Part shown: positions 8,842 to 14,137 of the stretch, piece after piece
Layout of the letters: the number at the start of each line of letters is the position of its first letter
Position numbering within the stretch: position 1 is the first letter of the stretch
Assembly (NCBI GenBank): GCA_030435675.1
Contig: JAUCMV010000052.1
Span: 1 to 14,137, forward strand
Origin: Steinernema hermaphroditum
Taxonomy: Eukaryota; Nematoda; Chromadorea; Rhabditida; Steinernematidae
Length of the DNA stretch: 14,137 nucleotides
Direction of reading: 5' to 3'
The notes under the pieces: model-generated
Told to the model about the DNA's origin: nothing
The model's database searches: none
The model's input: only the letters and a program-made list of their open reading frames with translations
Made by a program: the position numbers and the translations under genes

Positions 8842-10052
8842 ACTTTCAATTCGAGACAGATAGGGCCTTGTTCATACAAAGAGTTCTGCATCTGACCCTC
8901 CTGCTCCAAAGTACCATAGCATTTTTATGATTGGATCTTGTAGAACTGCACGAGCCTGATCGAACGCGCCTATTCCCGTTGGTATTCCTGTGGACTATCT
9001 TAGTTTCCTGCAAAACTTTCAATTCGAGACAGATAGGGCCTTGTTCATACAAAGAGTTCTGCATCTGACCCTCCTGCTCCAAAGTACCATAGCATTTTTA
9101 TGATTGGATCTTGTAGAACTGCACGAGCCTGATCGAACGCGCCTACTCTCGTTGGATTTCCTGTGGACTATCTTAGTTTCCTGCAAAACTTTCAATTCGA
9201 GACAGATAGGGCCTTGTTCATACAAAGAGTTCTGCATCTGACCCTCCTGCTCCAAAGTACCATAGCATTTTTATGATTGGATCTTGTAGAACTGCACGAG
9301 CCTGATCGAACGCGCCTATTCCCGTTGGGATTCCTGTGGACTATCTTAGTTTCCTGCAAAACTTTCAATTCGAGACAGATAGGGCCTTGTTCATACAAAG
9401 AGTTCTGCATCTGACCCTCCTGCTCCAAAGTACCATAGCATTTTTATGATTGGATCTTGTAGAACTGCACGAGCCTGATCGAACGCGCCTACTCTCGTTG
9501 GATTTCCTGTGGACTATCTTAGTTTCCTGCAAAACTTTCAATTCGAGACAGATAGGGCCTTGTTCATACAAAGAGTTCTGCATCTGACCCTCCTGCTCCA
9601 AAGTACCATAGCATTTTTATGATTGGATCTTGTAGAACTGCACGAGCCTGATCGAACGCGCCTATTCCCGTTGGGATTCCTGTGGACTATCTTAGTTTCC
9701 TGCAAAACTTTCAATTCGAGACAGATAGGGCCTTGTTCATACAAAGAGTTCTGCATCTGACCCTCCTGCTCCAAAGTACCATAGCATTTTTATGATTGGA
9801 TCTTGTAGAACTGCACGAGCCTGATCGAACGCGCCTACTCTCGTTGGATTTCCTGTGGACTATCTTAGTTTCCTGCAAAACTTTCAATTCGAGACAGATA
9901 GGGCCTTGTTCATACAAAGAGTTCTGCATCTGACCCTCCTGCTCCAAAGTACCATAGCATTTTTATGATTGGATCTTGTAGAACTGCACGAGCCTGATCG
10001 AACGCGCCTACTCTCGTTGGATTTCCTGTGGACTATCTTAGTTTCCTGCAAA
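8842..10052 (+). repeat. Uniform H1 run with alternating tails, units 52-58
   Basis: Seven 173-base units all have head H1 and middle tagcat. Their tails in order are T9, T1, T3, T1, T3, T1, T1. Units 53-56 therefore form a 346-base dimer repeated twice (9015-9706). The right four units belong to the nine-unit duplication starting at 9361. Confidence 0.88.
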
Positions 10053-10520
10053 ACTTTCAATTCGAGACAGCAGGGCCCTTGCTCATACCAAAAGCTCTGC
10101 ATCTGACCATCCTGCTCCAAAGTACCATAGCATTTTTATGATTGGATCTTGTAGAACTGCACGAGCCTGATCGAACGCGCCTATTCCCGTTGGATTTCCT
10201 GCGGACTATCTTAGTTTCCTGCAAAACTTTCAATTCGAGACAGCAGGGCCCTTGCTCATACCAAAAGCTCTGCATCTGACCCTCCTGCTCCAAAGTACCA
10301 TATCATTTTTATGATTGGATCTTATAGAACTGCACGAGCCTGATCGAACGCGCCTATTCCCGTTGGGATTACTGTGGACTATCTTAGTTTCCTGCAAAAC
10401 TTTCAATTCGAGACAGCAGGGCCCTTGCTCATACCAAGAGCTCTGCATCTGACCCTCCTGCTCCAAAGTACCACATCATTTTTATGATTGGATCTTGTAG
10501 AACTGCGAACTGCACGACCC
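9880..10520 (+). repeat. Marker cassette, copy 2
   Basis: This matches 6919-7559 (offset 2,961) and 13497-14137 (offset 3,617), including the doubled heptamer at 10500-10513 and the cacgaccc change. Beyond 10520 it keeps matching copy 1 up to 10924, apart from the single base at 10893. Confidence 0.88.
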
Positions 10521-10578
10521 TGATCGAACGCGCCTACTCTTGTTGGATTTCCTGTGGACTATCTTAGTTTCCTGCAAA
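10399..10578 (+). repeat. 180-base H3 monomer (unit 61)
   Basis: This unit looks identical to unit 44: head H3, middle cacatcat, doubled gaactgc at 10500-10513, cacgaccc and tail cttgttgg. It is followed, as unit 44 is, by an H3T6 unit ending in gtggaatatc. Confidence 0.9.
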
Positions 10579-10924
10579 ACTTTCAATTCGAGACAGCAGG
10601 GCCCTTGCTCATACCAAGAGCTCTGCATCTGACCCTCCTGCTCCAAAGTACCATATCATTTTTATGATTGGATCTTGTAGAACTGCACGAGCCTGATCGA
10701 ACGCGCCTATTCCCGTTGGGATTACTGTGGAATATCTTAGTTTCCTGCAAAACTTTCAATTCGAGACAGATAGGGCCTTGTTCATACAAAGAGTTCTGCA
10801 TCTGACCCTCCTGCTCCAAAGTACCATAGCATTTTTATGATTGGATCTTGTAGAACTGCACGAGCCTGATCGAACGCGCCTATTCCCGTTGGTATTCCTG
10901 TGGACTATCTTAGTTTCCTGCAAA

Positions 10925-11777
10925 ACTTTCAATTCGAGACAGCAGGGCCCTTGCTCATACCAAAAGCTCTGCATCTGACCCTCCTGCTCCAAAGTACCAT
11001 ATCATTTTTATGATTGGATCTTGTAGAACTGCACGAGCCTGATCGAACGCGCCTATTCCCGTTGGGATTACTGTGGAATATCTTAGTTTCCTGCAAAACT
11101 TTCAATTCGAGACAGATAGGGCCTTGTTCATACAAAGAGTTCTGCATCTGACCCTCCTGCTCCAAAGTACCATATCATTTTTATGATTGGATCTTGTAGA
11201 ACTGCACGAGCCTGATCGAACGCGCCTATTCCCGTTGGGATTACTGTGGACTATCTTAGTTTCCTGCAAAACTTTCAATTCGAGACAGCAGGGCCCTTGC
11301 TCATACAAAGAGTTATGCATCTGACCCCTCCGCTCCAATTTTTATGATTGGATCTTGTAGAACTGCACGAGCCTGATCGAACGCGCCTACTCTCGTTGGA
11401 TTTCCTGCGGACTATCTTAGTTTCCTGCAAAACTTTCAATTCGAGACAGCAGGGCCCTTGCTCATACCAAAAGCTCTGCATCTGACCCTCCTGCTCCAAA
11501 GTACCATAGCATTTTTATGATTGGATCTTGTAGAACTGCACGAGCCTGATCGAACGCGCCTACTCTCGTTGGATTTCCTGTGGACTATCTTAGTTTCCTG
11601 CAAAACTTTCAATTCGAGACAGCAGGGCCCTTGCTCATACCAAAAGCTCTGCATCTGACCATCCTGCTCCAAAGTACCATAGCATTTTTATGATTGGATC
11701 TTGTAGAACTGCACGAGCCTGATCGAACGCGCCTATTCCCGTTGGATTTCCTGCGGACTATCTTAGTTTCCTGCAAA
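10925..11777 (+). repeat. Five-unit higher-order repeat, 853 bases, copy 1
   Basis: Units 64-68 are H2T6 (tatcat), H1T5 (tatcat), the 161-base H4T7 unit, H2T1 and H2T4. The next 853 bases repeat this order. I count 11 substitutions between the copies: eight in the tail of the second unit (T5 against T8) and three in the fourth unit. Length is four units of 173 plus one of 161. This is the clearest regular higher-order repeat in the window. Confidence 0.88.
11271..11431 (+). repeat. 161-base deleted monomer (unit 66)
   Basis: An H4 unit that has lost 12 bases relative to the standard monomer, joining ccaa directly to ttttta at 11338/11339. This removes the gtac site and the whole middle variable site. 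Compared with unit 2 the loss is 10 bases. The tail is T7. Confidence 0.92.
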
Positions 11778-12630
11778 ACTTTCAATTCGAGACAGCAGGG
11801 CCCTTGCTCATACCAAAAGCTCTGCATCTGACCCTCCTGCTCCAAAGTACCATATCATTTTTATGATTGGATCTTGTAGAACTGCACGAGCCTGATCGAA
11901 CGCGCCTATTCCCGTTGGGATTACTGTGGAATATCTTAGTTTCCTGCAAAACTTTCAATTCGAGACAGATAGGGCCTTGTTCATACAAAGAGTTCTGCAT
12001 CTGACCCTCCTGCTCCAAAGTACCATATCATTTTTATGATTGGATCTTGTAGAACTGCACGAGCCTGATCGAACGCGCCTACTCTTGTTGGATTTCCTGT
12101 CAACTATCTTAGTTTCCTGCAAAACTTTCAATTCGAGACAGCAGGGCCCTTGCTCATACAAAGAGTTATGCATCTGACCCCTCCGCTCCAATTTTTATGA
12201 TTGGATCTTGTAGAACTGCACGAGCCTGATCGAACGCGCCTACTCTCGTTGGATTTCCTGCGGACTATCTTAGTTTCCTGCAAAACTTTCAATTCGAGAC
12301 AGCAGGGCCCTTGCTCATACCAAAAGCTCTGCATCTGACCATCCTGCTCCAAAGTACCATAGCATTTTTATGATTGGATCTTGTAGAACTGCACGAGCCT
12401 GATCGAACGCGCCTACTCTCGTTGGATTTCCTGCGGACTATCTCAGTTTCCTGCAAAACTTTCAATTCGAGACAGCAGGGCCCTTGCTCATACCAAAAGC
12501 TCTGCATCTGACCATCCTGCTCCAAAGTACCATAGCATTTTTATGATTGGATCTTGTAGAACTGCACGAGCCTGATCGAACGCGCCTATTCCCGTTGGAT
12601 TTCCTGCGGACTATCTTAGTTTCCTGCAAA
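11778..12630 (+). repeat. Five-unit higher-order repeat, 853 bases, copy 2
   Basis: Units 69-73 are H2T6, H1T8, the 161-base H4T7 unit, H2T7 and H2T4. The fourth unit differs from copy 1 by ccatcctg, by ctgcgg, and by a private t to c at 12444 (ctcag). The H1T8-then-H4 pair also stands at 1-344, but there the H4 unit is 171 bases. Confidence 0.88.
12124..12284 (+). repeat. 161-base deleted monomer (unit 71)
   Basis: It looks identical to unit 66, with the deletion junction at 12191/12192. The shared breakpoint means the deletion arose once and was copied as part of the five-unit repeat. Confidence 0.92.
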
Positions 12631-13496
12631 ACTTTCAATTCGAGACAGCAGGGCCCTTGCTCATACCAAAAGCTCTGCATCTGACCATCCTGCTCCAAAG
12701 TACCATAGCATTTTTATGATTGGATCTTGTAGAACTGCACGAGCCTGATCGAACGCGCCTATTCCCGTTGGATTTCCTGTGGACTATCTTAGTTTCCTGC
12801 AAAACTTTCAATTCGAGACAGATAGGGCCTTGTTCATACAAAGAGTTCTGCATCTGACCCTCCTGCTCCAAAGTACCATAGCATTTTTATAATTGGATCT
12901 TGTAGAACTGCACGAGCCTGATCGAACGCGCCTATTCCCGTTGGATTTCCTGTGGACTATCTTAGTTTCCTGCAAAACTTTCAATTCGAGACAGATAGGG
13001 CCCTTGTTCATACAAAGAGTTCTGCATCTGACCCTCCTGCTCCAAAGTACCATAGCATTTTTATGATTGGATCTTGTAGAACTGCACGAGCCTGATCGAA
13101 CGCGCCTATTCCCGTTGGATTTCCTGCGGACTATCTTAGTTTCCTGCAAAACTTTCAATTCGAGACAGCAGGGCCCTTGCTCATACCAAAAGCTCTGCAT
13201 CTGACCATCCTGCTCCAAAGTACCATAGCATTTTTATGATTGGATCTTGTAGAACTGCACGAGCCTGATCGAACGCGCCTATTCCCGTTGGATTTCCTGT
13301 GGACTATCTTAGTTTCCTGCAAAACTTTCAATTCGAGACAGCAGGGCCCTTGCTCATACCAAAAGCTCTGCATCTGACCATCCTGCTCCAAAGTACCATA
13401 GCATTTTTATGATTGGATCTTGTAGAACTGCACGAGCCTGATCGAACGCGCCTATTCCCGTTGGATTTCCTGTGGACTATCTTAGTTTCCTGCAAA
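12631..13496 (+). repeat. Right mixed region, units 74-78
   Basis: The classes are H2T10, H1T10, H1T4 (174 bases), H2T10 and H2T10. T10 (attcccgttgg with ctgtgg) occurs only here and looks like T4 with the CpG of ctgcgg changed to ctgtgg. Unit 75 has a private g to a change at 12891 (ttttataattgg). Unit 76 (12977-13150) has an H1 head with an extra C (gatagggcccttgttc), which makes it 174 bases. Confidence 0.88.
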
Positions 13497-14137
13497 ACTT
13501 TCAATTCGAGACAGATAGGGCCTTGTTCATACAAAGAGTTCTGCATCTGACCCTCCTGCTCCAAAGTACCATAGCATTTTTATGATTGGATCTTGTAGAA
13601 CTGCACGAGCCTGATCGAACGCGCCTACTCTCGTTGGATTTCCTGTGGACTATCTTAGTTTCCTGCAAAACTTTCAATTCGAGACAGCAGGGCCCTTGCT
13701 CATACCAAAAGCTCTGCATCTGACCATCCTGCTCCAAAGTACCATAGCATTTTTATGATTGGATCTTGTAGAACTGCACGAGCCTGATCGAACGCGCCTA
13801 TTCCCGTTGGATTTCCTGCGGACTATCTTAGTTTCCTGCAAAACTTTCAATTCGAGACAGCAGGGCCCTTGCTCATACCAAAAGCTCTGCATCTGACCCT
13901 CCTGCTCCAAAGTACCATATCATTTTTATGATTGGATCTTATAGAACTGCACGAGCCTGATCGAACGCGCCTATTCCCGTTGGGATTACTGTGGACTATC
14001 TTAGTTTCCTGCAAAACTTTCAATTCGAGACAGCAGGGCCCTTGCTCATACCAAGAGCTCTGCATCTGACCCTCCTGCTCCAAAGTACCACATCATTTTT
14101 ATGATTGGATCTTGTAGAACTGCGAACTGCACGACCC
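13497..14137 (+). repeat. Marker cassette, copy 3, cut by the window end
   Basis: Units 79-82 repeat the cassette class by class. The last unit starts at 14016 and stops after 122 bases, just past the doubled heptamer at 14117-14130 and cacgaccc. From copies 1 and 2 the next unit to the right would be expected to be H3T6. Confidence 0.88.

Larger units (their letters stand above)
9361..10924 (+). repeat. Nine-unit segmental duplication, copy 2 (units 55-63)
   Basis: The class order and indels match 6400-7963. The final unit carries tail T9 (ggtattcc), which is otherwise seen only in unit 52 at 8842. Units 51-52 and 62-63 therefore share a further relationship, with an offset of 1,910 bases. 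To the left, unit 54 (T3) no longer matches unit 37 (T2). Confidence 0.88.
1..14137 (+). repeat. Tandem satellite array, 173-base monomer, 82 units
   Basis: The window is a single head-to-tail array with no inversion and no unique insert. Units 3-44 start at 345 and then every 173 bases to 7438. Later starts are 7618, 7791, 7964, 8141, 8315, 8489, 8669, then every 173 to 10399; 10579, 10752, 10925, 11098, 11271; 11432, 11605, 11778, 11951, 12124; 12285, 12458, 12631, 12804, 12977; 13151, 13324, 13497, 13670, 13843 and 14016. Length exceptions are unit 2 (171), units 44, 50 and 61 (180), 47 (177), 48, 49 and 76 (174), and 66 and 71 (161). These lengths sum exactly to the start of unit 82. Strand is arbitrary. 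The unit size and homogeneity fit eukaryotic heterochromatic satellite DNA. The family and species are not recognised. Confidence 0.98.

Noticed and set aside
5..14083. Seventy-odd reverse-strand open frames of about 78 codons, one per monomer
   Set aside because: They open at TTG, overlap each other by 64 bases in shifting frames, end at the same tcaatt in each unit, and differ by residue-changing class markers with no sign of coding constraint. They are by-products of the tandem repeat.
1..14137. CRISPR array or other prokaryotic repeat system
   Set aside because: There are no unique spacers; the full 173-base unit repeats, and its variation follows a few shared classes. No cas-like or other genes are present.
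1..14137. Primate alpha satellite, suggested by similar monomer length
   Set aside because: The monomer is 173 rather than about 171 bases, is richer in G+C than alpha satellite, and shows no recognisable alpha sequence beyond the short CENP-B-box-like match.
1..14137. Ribosomal DNA spacer subrepeats or a tandemly amplified transposon
   Set aside because: No rRNA gene, promoter duplicate, terminal repeat, target-site duplication or transposase or reverse transcriptase fragment appears anywhere. An origin from either cannot be excluded, but nothing here supports it.

Overview
The whole 14,137-base window is one uninterrupted tandem satellite array. It holds 82 head-to-tail monomers in the same orientation: 81 complete, and a last one cut by the window edge at 122 bases. 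The usual unit is 173 bases, about one nucleosome plus linker, and the consensus is about 44.5% G+C. I see no protein-coding gene, RNA gene, transposon, CRISPR array or unique-sequence insert, and no stretch outside the array. Long homogeneous arrays of nucleosome-sized monomers with higher-order structure are typical of eukaryotic centromeric, pericentromeric or subtelomeric heterochromatin. I do not recognise the family and cannot name a species.

Units are numbered here from the recurring start at base 1 (beginning actttcaattcgag). Units 1, 2 and 3 start at 1, 174 and 345. Units 3 to 44 then start every 173 bases up to 7438, and later starts are given in the array entry. Monomers fall into a few classes, set by a variable head (unit positions about 18-60), a short middle site (about 75-80) and a variable tail (about 130-155). 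Heads: H1 (46 units) reads cagataggg; H2, H3 and H4 (24, 8 and 3 units) read cagcagggccc; unit 48 is unique. About ten tail types are shuffled among the heads, so the array is a mosaic.

Layout: (1) 1-1209, units 1-7, mixed classes including a 171-base unit. (2) 1210-7091, units 8-41, a uniform core of exact 173-base units containing a 10-unit block present twice, 3,633 bases apart. (3) 7092-8841, units 42-51, the most irregular part, with 180-, 177- and 174-base units. (4) 8842-10052, units 52-58, uniform H1 units with alternating tails. (5) 10053-10924, units 59-63, a second copy of the start of region 3. (6) 10925-12630, two copies of an 853-base five-unit higher-order repeat, each with one 161-base deleted monomer. 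(7) 12631-13496, units 74-78, mixed. (8) 13497-14137, a third copy of the cassette in regions 3 and 5, running off the window.

The reverse strand is open for 78 codons in nearly every monomer. This is a by-product of near-identical repeats; variation changes the predicted residues freely and nothing supports translation. The observations most worth following are the layered segmental duplications, a 17-base site in the H2/H3/H4 heads that matches 8 of 9 core bases of the mammalian CENP-B box, and a repeatedly used microduplication site. I found no evidence of a new enzymatic, defence or mobile system.
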